Shown: piece by piece, positions 44,360 through 54,588 of the stretch
Layout: each line of letters starts with the position of its first letter
Position numbering within the stretch: the stretch's first letter is position 1
Assembly: GCA_018401965.1 (NCBI GenBank)
Contig: JAGYJU010000003.1
Span: forward strand, 1-64,000
Direction of reading: 5' to 3'
DNA from: Roseicyclus sp.
Lineage (GTDB): Bacteria > Pseudomonadota > Alphaproteobacteria > Rhodobacterales > Rhodobacteraceae
Length of the DNA: 64,000 nucleotides
Notes under the pieces: generated by a model
Database searches by the model: none
Told to the model about the DNA's origin: nothing
Seen by the model: only the letters and a program-made list of their open reading frames with translations
Made by a program: the position numbers and the translations under genes

Positions 44360-44420
44360 CCGCCCGCTTGCGCTTCACCTTTCCACAAATACGCAAACCC
44401 GGCCTTGCCCCCCGCGCGCA

Positions 44421-46540
44421 TCACTCCGCCGCAAGGCTGATCACCGGTTCCATCCGTGCCAGGATATCGTCGGCCAGGTGGCATTTCACCTTGTGCCCCG
44501 CCGCAAGTTCCCGCGTGGGCGGAACCTCGGTCTCGCACAGGTCCCCCGGCACCTCCGCCTTCCAGCGGCACCGCGTCTGGAACGGGCAACCGGGCGGCGG
44601 GTTCATCGCCGAGGGAATATCGCCATCCAGCACGACATGGCGTTTTTCCACGCTGGTATCGGCAATCGGCACGGCCGACAAAAGCGCCTCGGTATAGGGG
44701 TGATAGGGCGGGCTGAAGACCTGTTCGGTCGTGCCGATTTCGACCACATGGCCCAGGTACATCACCATCACCCGGTCGCTGAGATAGCGCACGATCGACA
44801 GGTCATGGCTGATGAACAACAGCGTGGTCTTTTCGCGGCGCTGGATTTCCATCAACAGGTCCGTGACGGCGGCCTGCACCGACACATCCAGCGCCGAGAC
44901 CGGTTCATCGGCCACCACGATCCGCGCGCCGCCCGCAAAGGCGCGGGCGATACCGACGCGCTGTTTCTGGCCGCCCGACAATTGTCGCGGCATCCGATCG
45001 GCGAAGGCGCGGGGCAGTTTCACCAGGTCGAGCAGCTCAAGCATCCTGCCGCGGCGTGCCGTGTCGCTGTCGCCGATGCCGAACACCTCCAGCGCGCGGA
45101 TGATCTGGCGGCCCACGCTCATCGAGGGGTTGAGCGTGTCGAACGGGTTTTGAAACACCATCTGGATCGACGAAATCGTGGCGGTGTCGCGCGCCTCGAT
45201 CGGGATCTGCTCGATCGACTGGCCGTCCAGGAACACCGATCCTTCGGTCGCGGTTTCCAAGCCCATCAACACCTTGGCCAGCGTGGATTTCCCGCAGCCC
45301 GATTCGCCCACGATGGCCAGGGTTTCGCTTTCGCGGGCCTCGAAGCTGAGCGTTTCATTGGCCTTGACCACGCGGGCCTCACCGCCGCCAAACAGCGCAT
45401 TGGCCGCCACCTCGTAATATTTCTTGAGGTTCTCGACCCGCAGCACCACTTCGCCCAGGGGGGATTTTTCCGTGGTGTCGCCAAGCGCGACCGGGGCCGC
45501 CCAGTCGATTTCGGCATGGCGCAGACAGCGCGTTTCATGCCGGTCGCCACGCGCCAGTTCCGCCATCGGCACAGGCCCCGCATCGCAGCGCCCGGCCTCG
45601 AAGTAATCGCAGCGCGGGCCGAAATTGCAGCCCCGCGGGCGTTCATGGGGCAGGGGAAATTGCCGGGGATCGCCACCAGGGGCCGCGCGTTCTTATCGGC
45701 GCCGGGCAACGGGATCGACCGGAACAGCGCCTGGGTATAGGGGTGCTGCATCTTGTCGAAGACATCGGTGATCGACCCGGTTTCCACCGCCTCGCCGGAA
45801 TACATCACGCAGATCCGGTCACAGGTTTCCAGCACCAGCCCAAGGTTGTGGCTGATGAAGAGCATCGAGGTGCCGTATTTCCGGCCTAACTCTTTTACAA
45901 GATCAACCACCGCCGCCTCGACCGTCACGTCCAGCGCGGTGGTGGGTTCATCCAGGATCAACAGCGAGGGTTTCGACATCAAGGCCATGGCGATGACGAT
46001 CCGCTGTTGCTGGCCACCTGACAGCTGGTGGGGATAGCTGCGCAGCATCCGTTCGGGATCGGGCAGGCGCACATCGCTGACCATTTCGAGCGCGCGCCGG
46101 CGCGCCTCGGCCTCGGAAATGCCTTCGTGGATCATCGGCACTTCCATCAATTGCTGGCCGATGCGCATGGCGGGGTTCAGCGACGCCATGGGTTCCTGGT
46201 AGATCATGGCGATCTCGCGGCCGCGGATGGCGCGCAATTCCTCGGGCGACAGGGCGTTCAGGTCACGGCCCTTGAACTTGATCCGTCCGCCCACGACCCG
46301 GCCATTGACGCCCAGGTCCTGCATCACGCCCAAGGCCACGGTGGATTTGCCACAGCCGGATTCGCCCACCAACCCCATCGCCTCGCCGGGCATGACGGTG
46401 CAGGAAAAATCCATCACGGCGGGGATTTCGCGCAGCCGGGTGAAAAACGAGATCGACAGGTTTTCAATCTCGAGGATCGGGCCATCATGGGCCTCGGGCA
46501 AGACAGCGGCGGCATCGGGCGCTTGGTCGAGCATGGTCAT
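44421..46540 (-). pseudogene. Peptide-type ABC ATPase, fused OppD-OppF type, frameshifted
   Basis: Restored, it is 706 residues with two ATPase cassettes. The first has VGESGCGKSTVALGV, IYQEPMASLNP, LSGGQQQRIVIAMAL and LLILDEPTTALD. The second has VGESGCGKSTLAKVL, FQNPFDTLNPSM, LSGGQKQRVGIARAF and VADEPVSALD. Each carries the oligopeptide C-terminal zone with cysteines (GCPFQTRC). A -1 slip in the G-run 45653-45656 (PGNFP/LPHERPRGCNFGPRC) lies between the cassettes. The start at 46540 has GAGGAGG upstream. ATG 46534 is possible. It is part of the importer operon with both permeases. Confidence 0.88.
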
Positions 46541-46560
46541 GCTCCTCCTCGGGGGCAGGG

Positions 46561-46613
46561 GCAAATCTTCGTACGAAGATTTGCAGGCTTGCGAATTTTC
46601 GTACGAAAATTCG
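46561..46613. repeat. Two cgTACG-centred palindromes in the ABC operon
   Basis: A perfect 24-bp palindrome (core CTTCGTACGAAG) spans 46561-46584. A perfect 22-bp copy of the 32818 element (core TTTTCGTACGAAAA) spans 46592-46613. They occupy the 78-bp gap between the permease stop (46619) and the ATPase start. Confidence 0.8.
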
Positions 46614-46618
46614 GCATC

Positions 46619-48082
46619 TCAATCCTTCAAGCTTTCCTCGCGCAAGCCATCCGCCAGCAGGTTGAGGCCAAGAACAAGGCTCATCAGGGCAAGTGCGGGC
46701 GGCAGGGCCGGATGCGGATAGATCGTCAAGAGCCTGCGGCCCTCGTTGATCGTCGATCCCCAATCGGGGCTTTCGGGGCTGACGCCCAGGCCGAAGAACC
46801 CCAATGTTCCCAGCAGGATGGTGGTATATCCGATGCGCAGGCAGAAATCGACGATCAAGGGCCCGCGCGCATTGGGCAGGATTTCCCACAGCATGATGTA
46901 CCACGGGCCTTCGCCGCGCGTCTGGCCTGCCGCAACGTAATCGCGCGTCTTGATGTCCAACACGATGCCGCGCACGATGCGGAACACGGTGGGCGAGTTC
47001 ACGAACACGACCGACACGAAGACGATCAGCAGGTTGCCGGGAATGTCGAAGAGGTCCAGCACCTCGGGCCACAGCCGGAAGATCATCGGCAGATCCGGGT
47101 CCGAAGGGTTGGAAATCAGCGACAGGTAGGCCAGCCCGCCGATCACCACCGTGCCCCCCACAAGCAGGTTGCGCTTGGGCGGGTCGGTGCGGAACCGTGA
47201 ATTGAACAGCACGCTGAAAAACAGGATCGGAAAGACGAACAACACCATCGACAGGTAATTGGGGATGCCGGCCGCCACGATTTCCGGCGTGACCAGAAGG
47301 TAGAACAGCAAGATCACCGGAAAGGCCAGGACCAGGTTGGCGACGAAGGTGATGCCGGTGTCGAGCCGTCCACCGTAATACCCCGCCGGCAGGCCCAGCG
47401 TGACCCCGACCATGAAGGCGAACAACGTGGCCAGGGGCGCGATCTTCAACACCTCGAACCCGCCGTAGATGACCCGGCTGAACACGTCGCGGCCCAGGTT
47501 GTCACCGCCCAGCAGGTAATAGGCGTACTGCCCCTCGGCGGGCGCGGGCAGGGGGCTTCCGGGCACCTCGTTGCGCATCTGGCTGATCACGTCGATCGGG
47601 CCATGGGTGGCGATGATGCCGGAAAACACGGCGACAAAGATCCAGAACATCACCAGCCCAAAGCCGATCATGCCGATGGGGCTGTCGAACAGCTTGCCGT
47701 AAAGACCGAGCCGCCGCTTGAAGGTGATCGACACCGCGAACAGCGCCGCCAGTGACAGCCAGACCGGTGTCAGCCGCGCGGCCATCCCGCCCAGGATGCC
47801 GCCCTGTTCCGGGGAGGCAAGGATCATCCCGCCGATGACGTAGCCCAGCACCCCTAGGGCGAACAGCGCCACGGCGTATTTCATCGCCATCAGCGTGTAA
47901 TCCACCGGCGTGCGCTGCAAGCTCAGGCTGTGATCGGCGTTCACCACCATTTCGCCGGGGCGCAGGCCCACAAGCGTCAGCATAAAATTGGCGATGAAGG
48001 CGGCGACAAACCCCAAACCCGCGACCATCAGGACCGGGTTGAGAAATGCGCCCAGATCGCCGGACCAGCTCAAGGCTTCCAT
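46619..48082 (-). CDS. Peptide-type ABC permease (DppC/OppC-like)
   Basis: The 487-residue inner-membrane protein has an extended N-terminus with hydrophobic helices (about 15-170). The C-terminal binding-protein-dependent transport domain includes GGDNLGRDVFSRVIYGG, LFAFMVGVTLGLPAGYYGG, and the EAA loop YVAAGQTRGEGPWYIMLWEILPNARGPLIVD. It is longer than classical DppC (about 300), as in an OppC variant with extra membrane segments. It is 13 bp downstream of the other permease and has the ATPase gene next. Confidence 0.9.
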   Translation of the reverse strand: MEALSWSGDLGAFLNPVLMVAGLGFVAAFIANFMLTLVGLRPGEMVVNADHSLSLQRTPVDYTLMAMKYAVALFALGVLGYVIGGMILASPEQGGILGGMAARLTPVWLSLAALFAVSITFKRRLGLYGKLFDSPIGMIGFGLVMFWIFVAVFSGIIATHGPIDVISQMRNEVPGSPLPAPAEGQYAYYLLGGDNLGRDVFSRVIYGGFEVLKIAPLATLFAFMVGVTLGLPAGYYGGRLDTGITFVANLVLAFPVILLFYLLVTPEIVAAGIPNYLSMVLFVFPILFFSVLFNSRFRTDPPKRNLLVGGTVVIGGLAYLSLISNPSDPDLPMIFRLWPEVLDLFDIPGNLLIVFVSVVFVNSPTVFRIVRGIVLDIKTRDYVAAGQTRGEGPWYIMLWEILPNARGPLIVDFCLRIGYTTILLGTLGFFGLGVSPESPDWGSTINEGRRLLTIYPHPALPPALALMSLVLGLNLLADGLREESLKD

Positions 48083-48095
48083 GGATCAGACCCTT

Positions 48096-49184
48096 TCACG
48101 AAATGCGGATGCGCGGGTTCAGGAAGACATAGCCGATGTCCGACATCAGCTGTGTCACCAGAACCACAAAGACGGCGACGATCGAACAGGCCAAGAGCAA
48201 TTCGATGTCATTGTTCGACGCCGCCTGAACCAGCGTCCAGCCAAAGCCCTTGTAGTTGAAAAGGGTCTCCACGATCACCACCCCGTTCAGCAGCCAGGGA
48301 AATTGCAGCATGATCACCGTGAAGGGGGCGATCAGCGCATTGCGCAGGGCGTGTTTCATGACGATATTGCTGAACTTGACGCCTTTAAGGCGCGCGGTGC
48401 GGATATATTGCGCCATCATCACCTCGGCCATCGAGGCGCGGGTCATGCGGGCGATGTAGCCCATGCCGTAAAGGGCGATGGTCATCACCGGCAGGGTGAA
48501 GTTCCAGAAGGTCACACCGTCCATCGCGCTTCGCGCCGATCCGAAGAACAGCGTGCCGCCCTCCAGCCAGCCCCATTCGACAAGCAGCGGCGAAATCCCG
48601 ATCTGCGATGAGGCCAGAAGCACGATGAAGATCACCCCCGACACGTATTCCGGCGTCGCGGTGGAGGCGATGGAAAAGGTCGACAGCGTCCGGTCGGTGC
48701 GCGACCCTTCGCGCATTCCCGCCAGGACCCCCACCAACAGCGCCGAGGGCACCATCACCGCAAAGGCCCAGAACATCAGGATGCCGGTCAATTGCAGGCG
48801 CCCGCCGATGATGCTCGAGACCTCGGTGGCCGACACGGTGGAATAGCCCAGGTCGCCTTGCAACAACCCGCAGAACCGCGCGGCCTCGGCCGGGTCTTGC
48901 CCGCGTGCCAGGCAGCGGCCGCGCCATTCGCCGGTGATCGGGTCTTCGCGCAGCCAACCGGGCACCACGCCCAGCCATTCGCCGTAGCGCACCACCAGCG
49001 GCCCGCCATAACCGTTGCGATCCAGCCAGGACACGACCTCGGCATCGCTCATGCGGGCGTTGCCTTGGGTCTTGGCCAGTTTTTCCAGGTTGGGCGCGAG
49101 GTTCGTCAGAAAGAACACCACGAAGGTCAGGCACAGCGCCGTCAGGGCCATCACGCCAATCCGGCGCAGGATGAAAAAGGCCAT
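48096..49184 (-). CDS. Peptide-type ABC permease (DppB/OppB-like)
   Basis: The 362-residue permease begins MAFFILRRIGVMALTALCLTFVVFFLTNLAPN, the standard N-terminal helix of the DppB class. Its periplasmic loop (residues 35-105) carries a pair of cysteines (GRCLAR, FCGLLQGDLGYS). The C-terminal part has GMGYIARMTRASMAEVMMAQYIRTARLKGV (EAA loop). ATG 49184 is the best start. A 39-bp hairpin separates it from the binding-protein gene. Confidence 0.92.
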   Translation of the reverse strand: MAFFILRRIGVMALTALCLTFVVFFLTNLAPNLEKLAKTQGNARMSDAEVVSWLDRNGYGGPLVVRYGEWLGVVPGWLREDPITGEWRGRCLARGQDPAEAARFCGLLQGDLGYSTVSATEVSSIIGGRLQLTGILMFWAFAVMVPSALLVGVLAGMREGSRTDRTLSTFSIASTATPEYVSGVIFIVLLASSQIGISPLLVEWGWLEGGTLFFGSARSAMDGVTFWNFTLPVMTIALYGMGYIARMTRASMAEVMMAQYIRTARLKGVKFSNIVMKHALRNALIAPFTVIMLQFPWLLNGVVIVETLFNYKGFGWTLVQAASNNDIELLLACSIVAVFVVLVTQLMSDIGYVFLNPRIRIS

Positions 49185-49309
49185 CGGATCCCTCGTCTTC
49201 AAAATCTGGCCTTGCGGGCAGGCTCGGTGGGCCAATGGGCCGCTCGGGCAACAGGCCCGGCCGCACGCCGCATCACCGGCCCGGTCGCAAGAGACCAGAA
49301 GGGCGCAAG

Positions 49310-49348
49310 GCCGGGACGCGCGACCGGCACGGGGCCGCGCGTCCCGGC
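49310..49348 (-). terminator. Stable intercistronic hairpin after substrate-binding gene
   Basis: GCCGGGACGCGCG (49310-49322) pairs perfectly with CGCGCGTCCCGGC (49336-49348). It lies just after the substrate-binding gene stop on the minus strand. No T-run follows, so it may stabilise that mRNA end or partly attenuate the permease genes. Confidence 0.65.
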
Positions 49349-49360
49349 ATCGCCGTTACA

Positions 49361-50998
49361 TCAGGCCGACAGGCCGAGATGGTGGATGTTGATCTCGAAC
49401 TTTGGATGCATGTCCGCATTCACCACGCCGGGGCGATAATGCCGGAACAGCGACCGCCAGTAGGGCACGATGGTCACGGCTTCTTCCTGCATGATCCGTT
49501 GCAGGCGGGCCATCACCTCGCGGCGGGCATTGGCGTCCTGGATGCCATTGGCCTGGTCCAGCAGGCTGTCGAATTCCGCGTTCGCAAAGGCGGTTTCGTT
49601 CCAGGCCACGCCCGAGCGATAGGCCAGGTTCAAGATCTGCACGCCCAATTCGCGATGGTTCCATTCGGTCGCGCTGAACGGGTAGTTCAACCAATCGTTC
49701 CAGAAGGTCGAGCCGGGCAGAACTTCGCGCGTGACGGTCATGCCGGCATCGCGCATCTGGGCCGCGACCGCGTCGCAGGTAAAGCGGGTCAGGCCATCAT
49801 CCAGCGACACGAGCGTGAAATTCGCATCGGCATGGCCCGCGGCGGCCAGGCGCGCCTGGGCTGCGGCCTTGTCCACCACCATCGGCGGCAATTCGGCGTA
49901 TTCGGGGTGGATCGGGCAGACATGGTGGTTTTCGCCAACCGTGCCCTGGCCGTTCATGCCCAGTTCCAGCACGACCGACAGATCGACCGCTTCCAGGATC
50001 GCGCGGCGCACTTCGACATTGTCATAGGGCGCGTTCAGCTGGTTGGGGCGCACCACGACGGTGGCGCCGGTGGTCACGTCGGACCGGTCCCAACCCACGG
50101 CCGAGAAGAGGTCGACGAATTCGCCGACGGTCTGGTAGGTCATGTCGAATTCGCCCGCTTCCGCGCCCGCGAACCACGCGGCCGGATCGGTGCCCAGATC
50201 GACGAAAACGACCTCGTCCAGGTAGGCGTCGCCCCAATAGCTGTGGTCGGGGTTGCGTTCCAGCCGGGCCGAGATGCCGACCTGGTAATCGGTAAAGCGA
50301 TACGCGCCGGTGCCCACGCCATGATCCAGCGGGTTGGTGCCGATCAGGTCGCGGTGCATGATCGCGGCCGGGTAATCGGCCATGCCGGGCACCAGCGTGA
50401 TGTCGGGCGCGGGCAGGTTGATCTGAACGGTCAGGTCATCGACCACGACGATGCCGCCAGCGCGCGCCTGTCCGGTGTCGGCATCCACAAGCCCGCCCAT
50501 GCGCGCGGCCATCGAATTGCCCTCGACGGTGGTGTCGCACCAGGCGGCGAAATTCGCGGCCACATCGGCGGCGGTGAAGGCATCGCCGTTGTTCCAGGTC
50601 ACACCGGGGCGCAGGCGCAGCGTGTATTGCGTGGCATCGGCATTCGCTTCCCAACCTTCCAGCAAGACGCCGGAAAAGGTGCCATCGCGGTTGTATTCGA
50701 TCAGGTATTCCACCAGCCCGCGGCTGACATTGCCCATTTCGGACCAGTCATAGGTGCGCGGATCCTTGAGCGCGAGGATCCCCATCTGGATCCGCAGCGT
50801 GCCGCCCTTGGCGGGGGTCGCGCGCTGTGCCATCGCAGGCGACAGGCCGATCAGCGAATAGGCGGCCGCGGCGCTCAGGCCCAGGGCGGTGGACCGCACG
50901 AGGAATTCGCGGCGGCTCAGCTGCCCGGTCTTGTATTCGCGGGCATACATCTCTGCGGCCGGATGGGTCGCCAGATGCGCGGTTGTGGTGGTCGTCAT
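49361..50998 (-). CDS. Peptide-type substrate-binding protein, Tat-exported
   Basis: The 545-residue solute-binding protein (SBP family 5) has a twin-arginine signal SRREFLVRSTALGLSAAAAY (RRxFL) then SPAMA|QRATP. Mature motifs include TYTLRLRPGVTWNNGDAFTAADV, YPAAIMHRDLIGTNPLDHGVGTGAYRF and NPDHSYWGDAYLDEVVFVD, all typical of DppA/OppA proteins. The ligand is unknown. ATG 50998 has GGGAGAGAG upstream. It is the first gene of the importer operon, with the regulator 230 bp upstream. Confidence 0.92.
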   Translation of the reverse strand: MTTTTTAHLATHPAAEMYAREYKTGQLSRREFLVRSTALGLSAAAAYSLIGLSPAMAQRATPAKGGTLRIQMGILALKDPRTYDWSEMGNVSRGLVEYLIEYNRDGTFSGVLLEGWEANADATQYTLRLRPGVTWNNGDAFTAADVAANFAAWCDTTVEGNSMAARMGGLVDADTGQARAGGIVVVDDLTVQINLPAPDITLVPGMADYPAAIMHRDLIGTNPLDHGVGTGAYRFTDYQVGISARLERNPDHSYWGDAYLDEVVFVDLGTDPAAWFAGAEAGEFDMTYQTVGEFVDLFSAVGWDRSDVTTGATVVVRPNQLNAPYDNVEVRRAILEAVDLSVVLELGMNGQGTVGENHHVCPIHPEYAELPPMVVDKAAAQARLAAAGHADANFTLVSLDDGLTRFTCDAVAAQMRDAGMTVTREVLPGSTFWNDWLNYPFSATEWNHRELGVQILNLAYRSGVAWNETAFANAEFDSLLDQANGIQDANARREVMARLQRIMQEEAVTIVPYWRSLFRHYRPGVVNADMHPKFEINIHHLGLSA

Positions 50999-51147
50999 GT
51001 CTCTCTCCCTGTGACGTGTTGGTCTGATCTTTTTTTCGGCCCCACATCCCAAGCGGATATGTGCGACCCGGCGTTCAACCTGAATCCATAGCGCCGCGTT
51101 TCCCGCGCGCCGTCAATCGCAAGTTGCGAAGTGTCATGATCTGAATG

Positions 51148-51175
51148 CGACATATACGGGCAAGAAAAACGACAT
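51148..51175 (-). promoter_or_regulatory. Possible AraC-type half-sites
   Basis: CGACAT occurs at 51148-51153 and 51170-51175, direct repeats 22 bp apart (about two helical turns) within the spacer between the regulator and the importer. A candidate TTGACG -35 lies nearer the importer on the minus strand. Short motifs may be fortuitous. Confidence 0.35.
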
Positions 51176-51228
51176 GGGCCCGGATCGCAACCCTTTTCTG
51201 GGCGCGGCGCGGTCCAAATCGGCCCCGC

Positions 51229-52032
51229 TTAACGTTCGGCGCGCGTCTGAACGGTGCGAAACGCAGAGGGGGTGCGCCCTGTCGCCTGCTGGAAGGCGCG
51301 GGTGAAATACGCGGCCGAAGAAAAGCCCAGATGCTCCGCCACTTCGCGGGCCGGCATGTCGGTGTCGCGCAACAGGCGGCGCGCCTCGTGCATGATGCGT
51401 TCGCTCAGCAGGGCATGGGCCGGACGGCCCGTGGCCTCCTTGCAGATCCGGCTCAGATGGGTGGGGGTCACGGCCAGCGCGCGGGCATAATCGGCCACGC
51501 CCCAGCCGCTGCGAAACCGCGCCTCCATCAAGGTGGCAAACACCTCTGCCAGCCGATGCGCGCGGTCGCGCAGCACGGTGCCCTCGGCCCGCGTCAATTC
51601 GCGCTCCATCCAGGCAGAGATCAACAGGCCATAGGCCATCACGGCCCGCTCCATCGCCGGCGCGCGCGCCGCCTGTTCGCGCTCGATCCGTTCGAGGTGG
51701 CTGGTCAGGCTGGCCTGCGCCTCGATATGGGGAATGCGCAGGTGAAACGGATGCCCCGGAAGCGCAAGCGCGTCGCCCGCGGGCAGGCACAGTTCCAGCC
51801 CCTGCATCTGCGACGGCAATTCCAACGCCATTTGCACCGATGTCGGCACGAAAACCGCCGTGTTCGGGCCAAAACCGCGCGTGATGCCATTGACCGTCAC
51901 CCGGCCCTGGCCGCGCGTGATCCAGTAAAGCCGATGCTCTGGGCGGCTGTGCAGCATCTCGATCCGCCACGGCTCGCGCATCCGGAGCTTGCCCAGCGAC
52001 AGAACACCGGAGAGGGGGGGCGAGTCGATCAT
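51229..52032 (-). CDS. AraC-family transcriptional regulator
   Basis: The 267-residue protein has an N-terminal cupin-like sensor (HRLYWITRGQGRVTVNG, FGPNTAVFVPTSVQMALEL) and a C-terminal double helix-turn-helix (WGVADYARALAVTPTHLSRICKEATGRPAHALL and MPAREVAEHLGFSSAAYFTRAFQQATGRTPSAFR). It is probably an activator of the adjacent importer, on the same strand. ATG 52032 begins the cupin at the usual distance. The longer open frame to 52197 runs into miaA sequence. Confidence 0.9.
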   Translation of the reverse strand: MIDSPPLSGVLSLGKLRMREPWRIEMLHSRPEHRLYWITRGQGRVTVNGITRGFGPNTAVFVPTSVQMALELPSQMQGLELCLPAGDALALPGHPFHLRIPHIEAQASLTSHLERIEREQAARAPAMERAVMAYGLLISAWMERELTRAEGTVLRDRAHRLAEVFATLMEARFRSGWGVADYARALAVTPTHLSRICKEATGRPAHALLSERIMHEARRLLRDTDMPAREVAEHLGFSSAAYFTRAFQQATGRTPSAFRTVQTRAER

Positions 52033-52129
52033 GCCCGGCAGGCTGCGGCGTGGGTGCAAAAAAGGCAAGTGACGCTTTGACTTCGCGCGGCTTTCCCGGC
52101 GCTTTGCCCTGATTTGTGCAAGTCTGGCC

Positions 52130-52990
52130 CTAGGGTAGCCGGACAGGCGTCCAATCGCCCATGCGGGCGCGAAACCAGGTTCTTTGCCGCTTGGCATATT
52201 GGCGCGACGCGATGATGGCGGCCTGCCGCGCCGCCTCCAGCGTGATCTCGCCCCGAAGATGGGCGATCAGCTCGGGCGCGCCGATCGCCCGCATCGACGG
52301 CAAGCCGGGGTCCCAGCGGCTCCAGTTCGCCTCGGCTTCGGCCAGTGCGCCCCGATCCAGCATCAGATCGAACCGCCCCGCGATGCGAGCATTGAGCCAT
52401 TCAACCTGCGCATCCATCACCAGCGCGGTGCATTCGGCCAGCGGCAACAGCGGGGCGGGTGTGTCGGCCTGCCATTCCGCAAGACCTTTGCCTGTCGCGG
52501 TCAACACCTCCCATGCACGTTGGACGCGCGCGCGGTTGTTCAGGTCGATCCCAGCGGCGGTCCCCGGATCGAGGGCCGCGATCAGGTCTTCCAAAGGCCG
52601 ACTGTCGGCCAAGGCGCGGATCTCGGCCGGCGTCGGCGGGATCTCGGCCAGGCCTTCGGTCAATGCCCGGAAATACAGCCCCGTGCCTCCGACGATGATC
52701 GGCCGTTCCTCACCGATCAACGCGGCCACGTTGCGCAGCCAATGGCCGACGGAATAGGGCGCGTCCCATGCGACATGCCCGTAAAGGTGATGCGGTGCGG
52801 CCTCCAGATCGGCGGCATCCGGGCGCGCGGTCAGGACGTGCCAGTTGCCATAAACCTGCAGCGCATCGGCGTTCACGATCACCCCGCCGCCGGTTTGGGC
52901 AATGGTCAGCGCCAAGGCCGATTTGCCCGACGCGGTCGGCCCGGCGATCAACACCGGGCGGTCAGCGGGGATGGAGGCGATATCAATCAA
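52130..52990 (-). CDS. miaA: tRNA dimethylallyltransferase MiaA
   Basis: MiaA adds a dimethylallyl group to A37 of tRNAs reading U-starting codons. The 286-residue protein has the P-loop [49 protein letters not shown], and [45 protein letters not shown]. All motifs are normal. It follows, divergently, the pyrH operon. Confidence 0.95.
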   Translation of the reverse strand: MIDIASIPADRPVLIAGPTASGKSALALTIAQTGGGVIVNADALQVYGNWHVLTARPDAADLEAAPHHLYGHVAWDAPYSVGHWLRNVAALIGEERPIIVGGTGLYFRALTEGLAEIPPTPAEIRALADSRPLEDLIAALDPGTAAGIDLNNRARVQRAWEVLTATGKGLAEWQADTPAPLLPLAECTALVMDAQVEWLNARIAGRFDLMLDRGALAEAEANWSRWDPGLPSMRAIGAPELIAHLRGEITLEAARQAAIIASRQYAKRQRTWFRARMGDWTPVRLP

Positions 52991-53142
52991 GGGCTTGGGT
53001 CACGATGCTACCGGGTTGCGCCATCACTGGCAGGCCGGGCTGCGACACGCGCGCCGCCCGAGGGGCGTTGAATCCCGCCCGCTTTTAGCCCATGGTCCGG
53101 CGCGCGCAATGCCGCCTGCACCCAGCCCCAAGGAGACCGCCC

Positions 53143-53877
53143 ATGCCGGACGATACCGAAACCTCGTTCGCGCCGCTCTATCGCCGCGTGATGCTCAAGA
53201 TTTCGGGTGAGGCGCTGATGGGCGATCAGGGCTATGGCCTGCATCCGCCCACCGTCGAGCGCATCGCGCGCGAGGTCAAATCGGTGCAGGAAATGGGCGT
53301 CGAGATCTGCATGGTGATCGGCGGCGGCAACATCTTTCGCGGGTTGCAAGGCAGCGCGCAGGGCATGGAACGCACCACCGCCGATTACATGGGGATGCTG
53401 GCCACCGTGATGAACGCCCTGGCGATGCAATCGGCGCTCGAGGGCATCGGCGTCTTCACCCGGGTGATTTCCGCCATCACCATGAACGAGGTGGCCGAGC
53501 CCTATATCCGCCGCCGCGCGGTGCGCCACCTGGAAAAAAAGCGGGTCTGCATTTTCGCCGCCGGCACCGGCAACCCCTATTTCACCACCGACACGGCCGC
53601 GACGCTGCGGGCCAATGAAATGAACTGCGAGGCGATCTTCAAGGGCACAAAGGTTGATGGTGTCTATGACAAGGATCCGCAGAAACATGCCGATGCCAAA
53701 CGCTATGACACCGTCACCTATGACGAGGTCCTGGCGCAGCACCTGGGGGTGATGGATGCCTCTGCCATCGCGCTGGCGCGCGAGAACGAATTGCCGATCA
53801 TCGTCTTCTCGCTGGATGAACCCGGCGGCTTTAGGGGTATCCTTGCGGGGCGTGGCACCTATACAAAAGTTTCCTGA
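53143..53877 (+). CDS. pyrH: Uridylate kinase PyrH
   Basis: PyrH converts UMP to UDP in pyrimidine synthesis. The 244-residue protein has the amino-acid-kinase fold: [43 protein letters not shown], and the C-terminal [25 protein letters not shown] 53143 has AAGGAG upstream. It heads the pyrH-frr-uppS operon and is divergent from miaA. Confidence 0.96.
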   Translation: MPDDTETSFAPLYRRVMLKISGEALMGDQGYGLHPPTVERIAREVKSVQEMGVEICMVIGGGNIFRGLQGSAQGMERTTADYMGMLATVMNALAMQSALEGIGVFTRVISAITMNEVAEPYIRRRAVRHLEKKRVCIFAAGTGNPYFTTDTAATLRANEMNCEAIFKGTKVDGVYDKDPQKHADAKRYDTVTYDEVLAQHLGVMDASAIALARENELPIIVFSLDEPGGFRGILAGRGTYTKVS

Positions 53878-53925
53878 CCGCCTAAACCAAGCGGGATTTG
53901 ACCAACCTGACGAAAGAGACGGGGC

Positions 53926-54492
53926 ATGTCCGAGGACGATATCGAGATTGACACTGATGATCTGGCGCGCCGGATGGATGGCGCGATTGCCGCGCTGCGC
54001 ACCGAATTCGCATCGCTGCGCACGGGCCGCGCCTCTGCGTCGATGCTGGAACCGGTGATGGTGGACGCCTATGGCCAGATGACGCCGATCAACCAGGTGG
54101 GCACCGTGAACGTGCCGGAATCGCGCATGGTCACGATCAACGTCTGGGACAAGGCGCTGGTGGGCAAGGTGGAAAAGGCGATCCGTGAAAGCGGGCTGGG
54201 GATCAACCCGCAGCTCAACGGCACCATCATCATGCTGCCCATCCCCGAGCTGAACGAGGAACGGCGCACCCAGCTGACCAAGGTCGCGGCGCAATATGCC
54301 GAACATGCGCGCGTCGCCATCCGCAACGTGCGCCGTGACGGCATGGACCAGATCAAGAAGGCCAAGGGCAAGGGCATGTCCGAAGACGATGCCAAGCTAT
54401 GGGAAACCGAGGTTCAGGATCTGACCAACGCCCATATCGCCAAGGTCGATGCCGCGCTGGAAACCAAGCAGGGCGAGATCATGCAGGTCTGA
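53926..54492 (+). CDS. frr: Ribosome recycling factor Frr
   Basis: Frr with EF-G splits post-termination ribosomes. The 188-residue helical protein shows [91 protein letters not shown] and [22 protein letters not shown]. The length and order match the family. It is 48 bp after pyrH. Confidence 0.97.
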   Translation: MSEDDIEIDTDDLARRMDGAIAALRTEFASLRTGRASASMLEPVMVDAYGQMTPINQVGTVNVPESRMVTINVWDKALVGKVEKAIRESGLGINPQLNGTIIMLPIPELNEERRTQLTKVAAQYAEHARVAIRNVRRDGMDQIKKAKGKGMSEDDAKLWETEVQDLTNAHIAKVDAALETKQGEIMQV

Positions 54493-54500
54493 CCTGTCGC

Positions 54501-54520
54501 GCCGGGCCCCTTGGCCCGGC
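54501..54520 (+). other. Stem-loop between frr and uppS
   Basis: GCCGGGCC pairs with GGCCCGGC around a CCTT loop. It starts 8 bp after the frr stop. Without a T-run it is not a classical terminator. It may be an mRNA-stability or attenuating element. Confidence 0.55.
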
Positions 54521-54588
54521 CAGCCGACCGCGCGGCGCATCCGTGGCTGGTGGCCCCTGTAACAGTCAAGCTTACGAGGATGTGACCC

